This document shows positions 1 to 10,923 of a stretch of 64,000 bases of DNA, piece after piece (the stretch's first letter is position 1; each line of letters opens with the position of its first letter). This DNA is from Phocoena phocoena (lineage: Eukaryota; Chordata; Mammalia; Artiodactyla; Phocoenidae), in contig NC_089227.1 in assembly GCF_963924675.1 (NCBI RefSeq), forward strand, positions 47,176,080 through 47,240,079. The letters run 5' to 3'. The notes below the pieces were generated by a model. It was not told the DNA's origin, made no database searches, and saw nothing but the letters and a program-made list of their open reading frames with translations. The position numbers and the translations under genes are program-made.

Positions 1-110
1 GAGCAAGGACTATATCTCATTCACTGCAGTATCCCCAATATCTACAACAGTGTTTGATGCATAAACGGGTGCTCAATAAATATTCATGAATTTATTTAAT
101 TGACAAGTAC
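1..110 (+). repeat. L2 LINE 3' end fragment
   Basis: The order of motifs (a tract like 'cactgcagtatcccca', then 'acaacagtgtttgatgca', then 'gtgctcaataaatattcatgaa') matches the well-known L2 3' terminus. It is cut by the window edge. Divergence is high, as expected for a pre-eutherian element. Confidence 0.6.
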
Positions 111-394
111 TACAGTATTTTCAAAATAAATATAGATCTGATTGTGAATACAATATCATACCTATCTATAAAATGGCCTTCCTTGTTCCAATTTTGCCTT
201 GCTGACAAATTATTGCGAGCATAAGTATGGCTAAAAAGAGAGAGTTAAAATGTCTTTAGTTAGAAGGAATTCAAACTATTCCAGAAGAAAAATTCTATGA
301 AACAAATACTTGCCACTGCCATGTATTAGATACTTAACATATGTCAAACTCTACAGATATTTTCCTTTAAAATTTTTCAGTAACACTATGTAAC
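111..394. other. unassigned AT-rich sequence
   Basis: No open frame, RNA gene or repeat that I recognise. Confidence 0.4.
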
Positions 395-560
395 AGATAC
401 AGTGCCCTGCCCATAGAAAATGAATCTGAGCCTCAAAGAAGTTAACTACCTTGCCTGAATTCCACAGCTACTGAGTGATTCACCTGAGATCAGAATCCGT
501 GTCCACCTGACTTCACAGCTTATACATTCCCACTTGGTATTACTGTCTCTCCACTATGAG
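395..560 (-). repeat. MIR SINE fragment
   Basis: The stretch shows the antisense MIR order: an altered copy of 'gaaactgaggcacagag' (tctgagcctcaaagaagtta), 'cttgcctgaattccacagctactgag', then 'cagaatccgtgtccacctgac'. It is an old tRNA-derived SINE, non-functional. Confidence 0.65.
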
Positions 561-589
561 GGTTGACGAATGTCCACTACCTGCAAAGC

Positions 590-1170
590 ATTGTGTTATG
601 TTAGGAGTTTCAGATGGTCCAAAATTGAGGAGAATATAATCCCTTTTCACAAGTAAGGTTAAAATCCAGTTGAAGGTGGAAAAAGAGATAAAGACAACAT
701 ATAATTAAAGACAAACCATAAGGAAATGGTCAAAGCCGTACAATGTGTTAAGAGTACTCAAATAAGAGCCCATCTGGTATGAGTGGGGGAGATTGTAGGA
801 GGAAACTAGAATTATGAATATGGATAATATTTGAAATGGGTAGGTAAGGTTTTTAACAGTAGAAATGAAGAAGGGAGAACATTTTCAGGCATAAACAAAG
901 CTCCAAAGAAGAGAAAGCACTATGTATACTTAGTAAATGTTGAGTGAGCCAGCTTTTTGGAGCAAAACAGACTCATAGGGGAGCAGATGTGGGCCTTAAG
1001 GGATGCTGAAGAGCAGACAATCGAGTACCACAATTACAGATATTTGAGCAGGAAATGACGCTTGAGGAGAGTCATCTGAGGGTATCTAAGTATAGGGGAC
1101 TGGAACAAGCAAAGGCTGAAGAGACCAATTGGAAGTTCATTGTAAAAATCCAGGCCAGGATTAAGAAGGT
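590..1170 (+). repeat. old mammalian-wide interspersed repeat, family not assigned
   Basis: Phrases such as 'gggagaacattttcaggc' followed by 'gagtgagccagctttttgga' match the middle of a long, common mammalian repeat that also appears at 60290-61515 and 63590-64000. I recognise the motif order but cannot name the family with confidence. No coding potential. Confidence 0.4.
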
Positions 1171-1194
1171 CTAAATTTGTCAATCGTATTCATC

Positions 1195-1275
1195 ACGAAG
1201 AGCTTGAAATACATGCCTGGCACAAATTAAACCCTCGGTAAAAAGCAGTTGTAATTATTTTTATTATGTACTCAG
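1195..1275 (+). repeat. MIR/L2-like tail fragment
   Basis: Contains 'atgcctggcacaaattaaac' and a decayed 'ctcaataaa'-like end before an AT-rich stretch. Too short to classify firmly. Confidence 0.35.
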
Positions 1276-1599
1276 GCATAGTACAGATCTTGGGTGTGGG
1301 ACTGGAAATGAATAAGAAATAAATGGTCTCTATATTCCAGAGACTCAAAATCTAAAGAAAAGACACCACTGGCTTTAATACCAAAGCAGACTAAGAAAAG
1401 CAGAACAATTAAAAACATTTGCCACGAGAGATCGAGAAGGAGAAAATGCATTCCACTTGGGAATTTTTGTTATCTGGAAGGTCTTGTTGAAGAGGTTCTG
1501 GGTGTTTGTGTTTAGTTAGATGCAAATTTTGACATATGGTGATGTGCACTTGAGAATGAGGTTAGAAAACAGGCACAAAAAGAGGTATAGACCTTCTGT

Positions 1600-1720
1600 T
1601 TATTGATAGATCTTAATTTTTTAGAGCATTCTAGGTTTACAAAAAAATTGTGCAGAAAGTACAGAGAGTTCCCACATAACCCCCGACAAATTATAAACTG
1701 GTCATTGCAACTAACCTGTT
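1600..1720 (-). repeat. LINE-1 (L1M) 3' UTR fragment
   Basis: The stretch 'attttttagagcattctagg' with 'cagaaagtacagagagttcc' matches the antisense 3' UTR of old eutherian LINE-1 (L1M group). A 70-codon open frame over it is not a gene. Confidence 0.55.
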
Positions 1721-1814
1721 TCACCTCTTAATCTAGCTATTGCTTCAAAGTTTGAAAGAAGGTCTTCAAGAACAGATTAAATGACTACCAAAGAACATAA
1801 TGGGCAAATTCCTA

Positions 1815-2075
1815 ACTTGCTATAGCCATTAGGACGTTGCTTTAGTGCCTCCAGAGAGACAGTGGTGTGGCTAAGCTCCCCATTTCTGGAATTAGACTGT
1901 CTGGGTGTGAACTTGCCTACCACTTACTGCTTTTATATATTTGTACACGTTACTAGACTCCTCGAAGACCCACGTCTCCTAGAAGGAAAAAAGGGGCAAT
2001 GAGTTAATCCATGTGAAGCACTTGACACAGTCCCTAGCATGTAATTATAAATGCTCAATAAATCTTAGCTATAGT
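1815..2075 (+). repeat. MIR SINE
   Basis: Sense-strand MIR order: a tRNA-like head ('ttagactgtctgggtgtgaa'), 'ccacttactgc', the central region, and the tail 'aatgctcaataaatcttagc'. Old and diverged. Confidence 0.65.
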
Positions 2076-3925
2076 TTGCCATAATTAATCTAGCCTGCAT
2101 GAAAAGTACAAAAAGTAGAGCTTTGTACCCTCTAAATTCAGTGTCCAATCTTGACATAACCAGACTTGAGGTCAGACCTTAGAGTCACTACTAGCCTTCA
2201 AGACAGATTCCTTTGCCTTTGTGCACCTGTCATTCATTAGTGCTGAATACAGGCAGGGTCCCTCAGCTGGCTCCTTTGTCTGACTTACTCTCCTAGGGCC
2301 CCACTTCACACAGGTTCCAACAGAACTTTTGTACACCAGATGCCCTCACATCTGCCAGAGAATCTCCTCTGGAAGTTATTCCTCAGTTAATTATATCTTG
2401 GCTGCAGGAGATAAACTGAAAATCCACCTCAGTGGTCCAAAGGCTCTAAAAACACAGAAAAGAAATGTGAGCCATCCGAATCAGCTATTAAAAATGAAGG
2501 GGTCCCAAAGAAGAAATAATGCTTGAAAATGTTCTCTAGTTAGGATGACATGTGCTCTACATCATGTTCAAAATAAAAACCTGTGAGGAAACTAAAGCAC
2601 TGCCCAATGTCATACACAGTTTTGTATGGGATATATACCAGGTAGGATATATTTTATGTATTTTTCTATTATATGACTGAAGTTGGTCTGTTTGTGCCAA
2701 ATCAAAACAATAATAGATGTCCCGAAACAGGTGCATTATTAGTGTTTGAAGATTTATTAGAAATTAAAGAGTGACTTATGGGGAAGTCAGTGATTCCAGT
2801 GTCTAAAGCAACTCCTGCTTTTTGTCTTCTGGACACTTTTCATCAAGGGACATTGCTTATGTTTTTATATAGTAGGTGCAAAAACCCTGCAATAAATAAA
2901 TACACACACAAAATTTGCCTTCAGTTTTGAAAGAATGAATTCAGAGGTGTCTGCTGTATAGCTTTAGATTTCTCTAAATGCTTTTTGAATAACTTCCAAG
3001 TACAACACCAATTCTACTATAATTACCTATATTTGTAATATAATTGTATTATAATCACCCATACTTCCACCTCCTTCACTTTTGCCACCATGTGTCTTTG
3101 TCCCTCCCCTTCCTCCTTACATTTCCTTCCATCAGCTTTTCTTTTGAGGACGATGCTAAGCCAAAATGCATATGTTTTTAACAATCAATCATTAAATACA
3201 ACCATGAAAATATCTATACAGAAAAAATAGAAATCTTTGGATCTTAAAAAAATTGTTTTAAGCACTTATATGTATGGAGGAAAATCCAATGATTATAAAA
3301 CATAAATTATTTATGTCATTTTAAATTCACATTCCATCAGTGTCTAAATATAAATCTTTATTTTTTCCAGCTGTGAAATCAGTATCTACATTCTTCATTG
3401 TGTTCTACCTCGTTACATGTTATTTCAAATTTCTATTTCTAGGAATCAAATAACCTACCTTGCCAAAAGAAATTAAACCACAATTTTGGTAAATTACATC
3501 TCTAGATTATTTCCTAGAAACATATTTTCATAGTTCTTGTAATTGCTCCTTGGAAAGATTGATCCTAATAGCTCTCCCAATGCTTTAAAAAAGTCATCTG
3601 TGTTTTTTAAAATAAATAATTACATATGTATAATAATTACAATGTATCAATATACATTGATACTATGTGCCTTTAACCAGAAAGTCTGAGCATTTTTTAA
3701 GGTGCTTCATTATTTGTTATTTCTCATGTGCTAACTCTGAATATCAGGACCATTTGAGAAGTGAAATCTAAATATTTTATGTATTTTAGAATACAAATTT
3801 TGTATATTACGTTTCTCACTCCTCTTCCTTCATATGCTTACTTCATTATAGAGTTATACTTTAAGAGGGATTATAAAACACACCTTATAAAATACAATTT
3901 TCTAGTATTAAAGGCATGTATAAAT
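2076..3925. other. unassigned, AT-rich; no gene seen
   Basis: Only open frames under 70 codons. They have no recognisable domain. Several short A and T runs occur. I see no MIR, LINE-1 or SINE signature strong enough to call. Confidence 0.4.
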
Positions 3926-3929
3926 CAGA

Positions 3930-4195
3930 TTACACTGAAGTCAAGAACATAGGCTCCGGAGTCAGGCATACCTGGGTTAAAACTAGTGCCTATGATTCAC
4001 TAGCTGTGTGATTCTGTGCAAATTGCTTAAACCCTTTAAGCCTCAACGTCTTTACCTGTGAAACGGGCATAATAGGGCCCACCTCTTAAGATTTTAATAA
4101 GAACTGAATGAGATGATGCTTATAAAGAACTTGGTATAGTGATCAGCACCAAGTAAACACTAAATTAATGTTAGACATTGTTATTATTATGTGGA
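3930..4195 (+). repeat. MIR SINE, nearly full length
   Basis: A clear MIR in sense orientation: 'ggctccggagtcaggcatac' (head), 'cactagctgtgtgattctg', 'tgaaacgggcataatagg', 'ctgaatgagatgatgcttat', and a tail with 'ttgttattattatg'. One of the best-preserved MIRs in the window. Confidence 0.8.
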
Positions 4196-4335
4196 TGCGC
4201 ATAGGAAAAGGACTGAATGGTTACACAAAAAAATGTTAACAGTGGCTATGTTAGATGATAAGATTATGGACTTTTTTTCTTTGGAATTTATCCTTACTTT
4301 CTAAATACTCTATAATGAATATGCATTATGTGTTC
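4196..4335 (+). repeat. LINE-1 (L1M) 3' end fragment
   Basis: 'aaaatgttaacagtggctat' followed by a T-rich block and 'ctataatgaatatgcattatg' matches the 3' terminus of an old L1M element in sense orientation. Confidence 0.5.
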
Positions 4336-4559
4336 CAACAAGCCTGTTAGATACCAGGGATAGGCCAGTAACAGCATTAAGTCACTTAAAAGAATAGAGG
4401 TTTATATTATAACCTTCTTCCTTTTGAAATTCCCTAAAGGTACTTGAAATCTTATCATCTGGCAGTGGGTATCATATACAATTTAGACATTACAAACAAT
4501 AAGCTGTGGATACATGAAGTGCTAAAAAAGGAGTCAGGATAAGGATGGAGCGAGGATGG

Positions 4560-5300
4560 ATAGAGATGATTGTGCCCTCTCACTTCCTGGATAAATACCT
4601 ACTATCACACACTTCTCTTCCTGCACACCACTTCTGGCACATACCACTTAGGTGGTTATTGTGACGCTCTGGTTCCACTGAGATGCAATGAGCCATGAAG
4701 GAATCCTTCCCAAGGGATCTTACAATGATATGCTCCAGTCTTCTCTGGAACTGAAAATGTACACTGCCCTTGTCTATCCTCCAGGGAGGTGTCCCACATG
4801 GTAGGGATGACAGGATAGAGCCATGTGGCCAGTGGGTGCCCTTGTGACCTCCAGGTCCTTGCTCTCCTACATTTGCTAAGTATTCAGATTAAATTCTTTG
4901 TAGAGGGTATGTTGGAGGAGGTCATTGAGAGGACATGACTGCCTGTTGACAAAAGAGCTGAAGCGAGGGAATCAGGCAATGGTAGGTTCCTCACCCCATC
5001 CCTTGTCCTTGGAATGCATATTCTGCTCACTGTTCCCACAGTGGGAGCCATTTCAAGGACACAGCCTTGAGAGAGCAATGTATTGTTGAGGCCATCCGGA
5101 CTGAATATGTGACTGAATCCAGTTAAGGGCTCTATATCAGCTTTTAAGATTCTGCCTGGTAGATGTGGAGATCTACTCATCTTGTGGCCGCCATACGTAA
5201 GTTCCCTTGCTTATTAAAACTGCCACCTGCCAATCTGGAGTGGCCTCTGTCTTCAGTCTCTCCTTGCGCTCTGTGTTTGAGGACCAGTTTGGAAACAAAA
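4560..5300 (+). mobile_element. endogenous retroviral LTR-like element, probably solo
   Basis: The 3' half reads like a retroviral LTR: a U3-like block, 'ggctctatatcagc' near 5130 as a possible TATA region, the polyadenylation signal ATTAAA at 5213-5218, and a GT/CT-rich U5 with 'ctctccttgcgctctgtg'. I remember similar sequence as a common mammalian LTR but cannot name it. The 5' boundary is a guess and no target duplication was found. No gag, pol or env reading frame follows, so it looks like a solo LTR or fragment. Confidence 0.45.
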
Positions 5301-7190
5301 GGATAATACAATTCACATTATTGGCCAGACTATTTCTAAAAATATGGCCTAACTGTAAAATATGGGAAGGTAGTGAAAGAGATCATCTTCCACTTAATAA
5401 GTTTTTAGCATGAAAACCAATTAACACATTAGAAAACCCTTAATGTTTTAATATTCTCCTATAAGAACAAGATCTTAAGGTTCACTTGGAGCATTTCTTT
5501 GCCTCTTGGTTGTATCTACCATATTTTGAAAGATTTTCAAATTGATAGTTTGAAGCGAACTCGTTATTGTTGCAAATACACATGTATGTGTATTCAAATA
5601 TTGAATAACAGTCTGAGGTTGATAAAGGATGATTCATAAATATTTTTAAAAGTTAGCTGTATGTCCATTTGTCATTGAGCCTTGGGGTCATCTTTTTACT
5701 TTGCTTTTCTTATTTTGCATGAAACTATTTAACAACAGTAATGAATACATTTTTTCATAGTATTTTGAAAATTAGACTTCAACTTTTAATCTTTTGTTAG
5801 TGAAATTATACTTAACCGTCTCTTTTTAAAATATCTTTTCTTGTTAAGGTTTTCTTACCATATTGACTAAAAGTGATAGAAGATAAAATATCATAAGCTG
5901 CCTAAAGCTATAGTATGTCTTTCATTACTTTGACATTCTTAATATTATATCATCATTTTTAAGTCAAACTTTCCCCCTCACCAAAGGCTCAGGTTGATGG
6001 AGATAAATTGCTGAACTGTTCAAATAGTTCCATAACATTCTAACTTGTCAAATAGGAGTAAGGTCATACAAGAGCATGCTAAATGGGATGATTAGCCATT
6101 GTTAATAAGAGTCTGAAAATCTTTCTATTTTTCTTTACAGTCAAAGAACTACAAATATAGATAAATATGTGTATTTTGAGAAAACTCTTTTGAAACATTT
6201 CAGGTCAACAAATAGGCATCCAAGCAATTTTCAACAAAGCCAACAAGTAATATATTTCATGTTTCATTTCTATAGTGGAGTGTAAAAAAAGAGAGACAGA
6301 AGATTTCCCAGAAAAGTTGGAAATTTGACAGAAGTTCCAAAGAATCATAAATAAAGAAAACAAAAGGAAAAAAAATAGAGACAGGGAGTCAGTAAACTTT
6401 GAGATTAGCTCTTGTGTAAGATAAAGTACACGGTCATTTATTATTTCAAACACTTTTGTACATTGGGTAGATGTTAATTGGCTTACTAACAGTTTTTAAA
6501 TGTTCCCATCTCCTTTGGGAAGCTTATGGTTTGCTTTTATTTTCAAACATCAAGATTCATCATTAAACATTTTCCAATGGAATTCCAGGAATTTTACCCA
6601 TCTGTGAAGAAATAACTTGGAGTTGACACATTCACGAAAATAAAAGTGTCCTGTTCAAGAATTTACTAGATACATAGCCTCAGTGGCCCTTTGAATTTCA
6701 CAGTTCTTTAGGTTTCCTTATTTTTTTTTTTCCTGTGTGAAATCCTACATAGACGTCTCATACCACAATGCCTAAGGTCAGAATCAGAACCAACATTTTG
6801 AGCCATTTTCTCCAAATCAGATATAGATTTTTTTTTCTACAAATATTCTATCAGACATCATTTATGGATGAACATTATTTAAGGCAGGAAAAAAATTGGG
6901 GAGATCAGTATTTTAACCACTATTCATAAATTGCCACCTATTCTTTAAACCTTTGCCTATCCTGTAAATGAGCATGCTACTTTGGCAGAAGAAGGGAGAA
7001 AGGGAGACCATTTTCACTGGTTGAAACATAATCATCAAAGCAATATCAGTGTATTTTATGCTTTAGGGATATGATACATTCATAAACCTCAAGTGTTGGA
7101 GAAATGAGGCGGTTTTGAAAGAGCAAAAAGGCAGTCAGGCTTGGCTTTAATAAATCACAATTTTGCTCCTCTTGTCACTATGTGCTGTTC
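5301..7190. other. unassigned; no gene seen
   Basis: Open frames stay below 85 codons and carry no domain. A T-run lies at 6719-6732. No repeat family recognised. Confidence 0.4.
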
Positions 7191-7194
7191 TATT

Positions 7195-7390
7195 ATGACA
7201 ACTGACATTCAACAAATATTTTCCAAGCACCTACTATGCGCTAGGTTCTTTCCCATGTGTTAGATTTCATCATCATCATTCCCAGACTCAGTGAGGTTAA
7301 GTAACTCGTTCAAGCTCTCACAGCACGTAAAGAGTAAAGCCAGGACCCTAAATCAGGATGTTTGATATAAGAACCCAAGTGCTTCACTTG
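7195..7390 (-). repeat. MIR SINE
   Basis: Antisense MIR: 'caagcacctactatgcgct', 'actcagtgaggttaagtaac', 'aaagccaggaccctaaatca', then the tRNA-like head. It lies about 50 bases from a sense MIR. Confidence 0.7.
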
Positions 7391-7439
7391 CAATATAGCC
7401 TCCGTATCTTACTTTGGGGTTTTATCAGGACTGCTATGA

Positions 7440-7675
7440 CTGGACTTTGCACGCAGACTCCTTAAAATTAGAATTTGGGCCAGGGTGCCTAATCATATAA
7501 ATATTCACTTGACCTTGGACAAGTTACTTACGTTCTCTGTGCCTCAGTTTCTTCGTTTGTCAGATAAGGATATCAACAGTACCTACTTCACTGGGCAGCC
7601 CTGAGAATTAAATGAGTTAGCATGTATGAAGCATTAGAAAAATGTCGCATACATAGTGAGCTTTATTATTAAATC
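7440..7675 (+). repeat. MIR SINE
   Basis: Sense MIR: 'cttgaccttggacaagttac', 'ctctgtgcctcagtttcttc', 'gagaattaaatgagttagc' and a tail with 'ttattatt'. It forms a tail-to-head inverted neighbour with the MIR at 7195-7390. Confidence 0.75.
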
Positions 7676-7689
7676 GTCTGAACTATTTA

Positions 7690-8900
7690 TGATTTCGAAT
7701 TATGTTCTTAGAATTGTGTTCTTATAGAGTTTCATGTCTACATGGATATTTGGTTTTTGTCTTGTCTTGCTTGGTTTTAATTCTCTATTTCTGATGTTGG
7801 GAGATGGTGAATAAGACAAAACAGTAGCAGCTGTTGAGCTGTTAGTGTTAAAGGAAGAAAGCTGCACAAAAAGGCGATGGGAAAACATAATTACTTCAAG
7901 AGATACCAAAAGGAAGGGGAAAAAAGAAAGAATAATATCCCATGTCAGAAGGAGAGTTCCTAAAAAGTACCCTAGAGTAACACACACACATGCATGCACG
8001 TCCTGATAACTGTCTCTATAGAAATCAAAACTTGGGGAGTTGGTGGTACAAATCACATTAAATCCAAGACAATAAATATGAGGGGTCGGGTAAAATGAGC
8101 AGAATATGATAATACACTGGCATCCTCAGAGGCCTCCCCTGCACTCATTCCCAACCATTTCCTCCCTGCCACCTGCTCCTGTCCCTGAGGCAGCCTGTTA
8201 GGGGCGGTGCTTAGCTGGGTCTCTGACCTCCCACTACCACATCTACGTGCCGCCTGCAGTCACCCTCCCTCGCCCGTCTAACTCCACCCCTTGCTGCACA
8301 CTGGCCCTTTGAAGGTTTTAATCAGGCACCGATGCTGAAGTTTGTTATTCTTACCAATGGTGGTGATCAAAATCATGGGACGTACTCTGAATCCTAAACA
8401 TGGTCAGCTTTGCAAACAATGTTTATGGACTCTTTTGTAGCACTGAGTGTTAAGGAAGAAAAACATACCAATCCTATCCGCAAATTGCATGAGACTGGTT
8501 ATGAATGATTAACCATTGCAAAGACAATGGAGAACGTGCTCAGACTCTCTAGAGGCAGTGGAAATTAACCATTAAAAACGGCCTCTTAGCAGAGGGCTAC
8601 TTTTAACTTCACTCTACGTTTATTTTTTCAGTTTTTATTTTTTCATTTGTGTGATGAGCTTTGACCTTTTTATGGAAAGTTTTGACCGTTCTCTTTAAAT
8701 TCCTAACTATGGGGGCCTTTCCTTTCCACGTGAGAGTGTGTGTGTTTGTGTGCACCTCCCCCACATGTACATGCCCTTGGTAGGGGCAGGTAGAAAGATA
8801 ATGACACTGATACATATTATTGAGCAAATTTTTGAGATCTTGGTTAGGTCACTTCCTCACTGAAGGCAGTATATTTCTTTTATCACTTTCAGAGCCAGTT
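7690..8900. other. unassigned; includes a GC-richer block at about 8120-8320
   Basis: The 118-codon antisense frame at 7700-8056 has no domain and low-complexity composition, so I do not call it a gene. Between 8120 and 8320 the base composition rises clearly above the surroundings ('gaggcctcccctgc', 'ttaggggcggtgctt', 'ctcgcccgtct'). No exon signals stand out there. Confidence 0.4.
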
Positions 8901-8904
8901 TATA

Positions 8905-8976
8905 TAATTTAAAAAAATATGAAGTATAGTTGATTTACAATGTTGTGTTAGTTTCTGGCACATAGCAAAGTGATTC

Positions 8977-9016
<40 letters not shown>

Positions 9017-9150
9017 TTTTCCACCATAGGTTATTACAAGATATTGAATACAGTCCCCTGTACTATACAGTAGGACCTTGTTGTTTCTCTATTTTATATA
9101 TAGTAATGTGTATCTGTTAATCCCAAGCTTCTAATTTAATCCTGCCCAGG
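8905..9150 (-). mobile_element. LINE-1 3' UTR, artiodactyl/cetacean type, 5'-truncated
   Basis: Antisense 3' UTR: 'gtatagttgatttacaatgt', 'catagcaaagtgattcagat', an expanded AT run, 'tactatacagtaggaccttg' and 'gtatctgttaatcccaagct'. This terminus is typical of cetartiodactyl LINE-1. The copy holds no open reading frame. Confidence 0.8.
8979..9014. repeat. (AT)n microsatellite inside LINE-1 3' UTR
   Basis: Uninterrupted alternating AT over about 36 bases. The usual LINE-1 has a short 'atatatat' here, so this looks like expansion of a native seed. Confidence 0.9.
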
Positions 9151-9399
9151 TTATATAATTTGATGGTTCTATGATCTGATAAGAGCTGTTCTCAAGATTC
9201 ATAGAGGTGCTAAGCACCTCTACTCAGTTTCTGACTATAAAAAAATTTCAATGTCTTTGTTAAACTGAAAAAAATATATAGTCAATCATTTAAGTTACTA
9301 ATTTACAAAATAAAAAATCAGAGGAAAGTAAAATTCCCACCTGCCAAGTCACTCTACTTGGTGACTGTGTTATAAGCTTGGTCAAAGGCTGAGGCAGTA

Positions 9400-9720
9400 G
9401 AACCAAATGGTTCCAAAATACTGTGGTTTAAAGACAATGGAGGTATATTAATCTCACATTATATCTGTAGAGTGAGCACTCCAGGCTGGGGGGCTCTAGG
9501 TAGCTCTGGTCAAGATGCTTACTCAGAGACTTGAGTTCCTTGCACCCTGTTGCTTTGTCAGAGCAGGTCTTCATCGGCAGAGTGGAAGCTGAGTCACAGG
9601 TGAGGGACCTATAGCTTGCAGGAAGTGAGAAAGTGACGTGCAAGCCCACTGTCTTAGGCTCAGATGTTGAAACAGCACAGGTCACATCTATACACATTTC
9701 ACTGGCAAGAATTCAGTCAC
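9400..9720 (-). repeat. old mammalian interspersed repeat, family not assigned
   Basis: The phrases 'ggtttaaagacaatggagg', 'gtgagcactccaggctgggg' and 'agtcacatgacctcac' resemble a common repeat also seen at 61515-61763. The orientation given is uncertain. Confidence 0.35.
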
Positions 9721-10577
9721 ATGACCTCACCTAGCTAAAAGAGCAGCTAGAAAAAGTAGTCTCTAGTAGGGCCCACGGGAGGCCAGCCACAACTCTATTG
9801 TACAGAAAAGAGAGATTAGAGTTTGGGGGACAATCAGCTGTCTATGTCACATCCCCTTAGTTTCTAAAGCTAGAGTTCGGTAAATTTCTAGATATTATGA
9901 ACCATATTTTTAAATATTCAAAAATAGAATCAAATAACTGTTTTGGAAAAAATAATAATACCAAGTGTAAGATGTAGGATGACAGGAGCTGTATAAACAG
10001 ACAATCTCATATACTCTGAAGGGTAAAAGCAAGTTTTGCATCTTCTGTTGGATATCTGGCAATTATTCCAATACAACTTCCCTAATAGTGGAAGTAGAAG
10101 TGACACAGTCAGTTATTAAACAGCCGTGCTGCTTGGTTGTCAAACACACTCATAGACTGAAAAGAAATATTCTGTATTTCAGATTAAAGCTGTATCTTCC
10201 AACACCATATGAATCCAGAGGAGTACAGGAATTTGGAAGTGGCTCCTTTACTCTCTTCTATTTGTCCTCACAGCTACTTAGTATATTTATGATCTTTTAC
10301 CTAGGCTGACAGGGCTATCCCATATGCCCGAGCCTTAATAATCCTTGGGGAAAACATCTCTCTTTCTATCCTCCTTCAGTCAGTGATTTGTAATTTTTAC
10401 CTTTTTGACCCCTTTTCCCAGAATCTGGTTCCTTTAGCAAAGCAGACTGTCAATCATTCGGGTTCATCCAGATCCACTCTGGATGAGGTGAGGCTGAGTG
10501 AAGCACTGCAAATGGAGTACATGTGAAAAATCAATCCGTTTATACTGCCATATTGACCTCATCTTAGCGTAACTCTT

Positions 10578-10604
10578 TTTTTTTTTAATTAAATTTATTT
10601 TATT
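10578..10604 (-). mobile_element. tail-only retrotransposition (27-bp poly-T/A insertion with target duplication)
   Basis: The 14-bp sequence TTAGCGTAACTCTT occurs at 10564-10577 and again at 10605-10618. Between the copies are only 27 bases of T/A-rich sequence which, on the minus strand, read like a SINE or LINE poly-A tail (aataaaataaatttaatt then A's). A perfect 14-bp duplication around a bare tail is the signature of an extremely 5'-truncated LINE-1-driven insertion. Confidence 0.8.
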
Positions 10605-10895
10605 TTAGCGTAACTCTTGTTCATGGTTTTGCTTTTTAAAAAGTTTCCTTCTCTTCCTCTGTGTTAGGTCTGACTCAAGGTTTAGAAATAGGTGAAGGAA
10701 GAGGGTGCAGAGTGACCTCCAGAGGCATACCCGGCTTATCCTAGGTCAGATTAGGTCTCTCTAGATTTCTTTCTACCCCTTACAGGGAGCTGTCCTTTGT
10801 CCTCTGCTTCAGAATCTGAACCACCAACCCATCTCCAACAGTGCCCCACCTTTTTCTTTGTGCTTTTCTGCATCACACTGATTAGGTCCAACAAG

Positions 10896-10923
10896 TCTAA
10901 ATTTCAGCAGCTTGAAATTTAGA
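10896..10923. repeat. short perfect inverted repeat
   Basis: Arms TCTAAATTTCA (10896-10906) and TGAAATTTAGA (10913-10923) are exact reverse complements, separated by the 6 bases GCAGCT. No surrounding gene explains it. Confidence 0.9.

Noticed and set aside
7700..8056. 118-codon antisense frame with a hydrophobic stretch
   Set aside because: No start context, domain or exon signal; the (CA)-rich part encodes a low-complexity 'ACVCVTLG' stretch.
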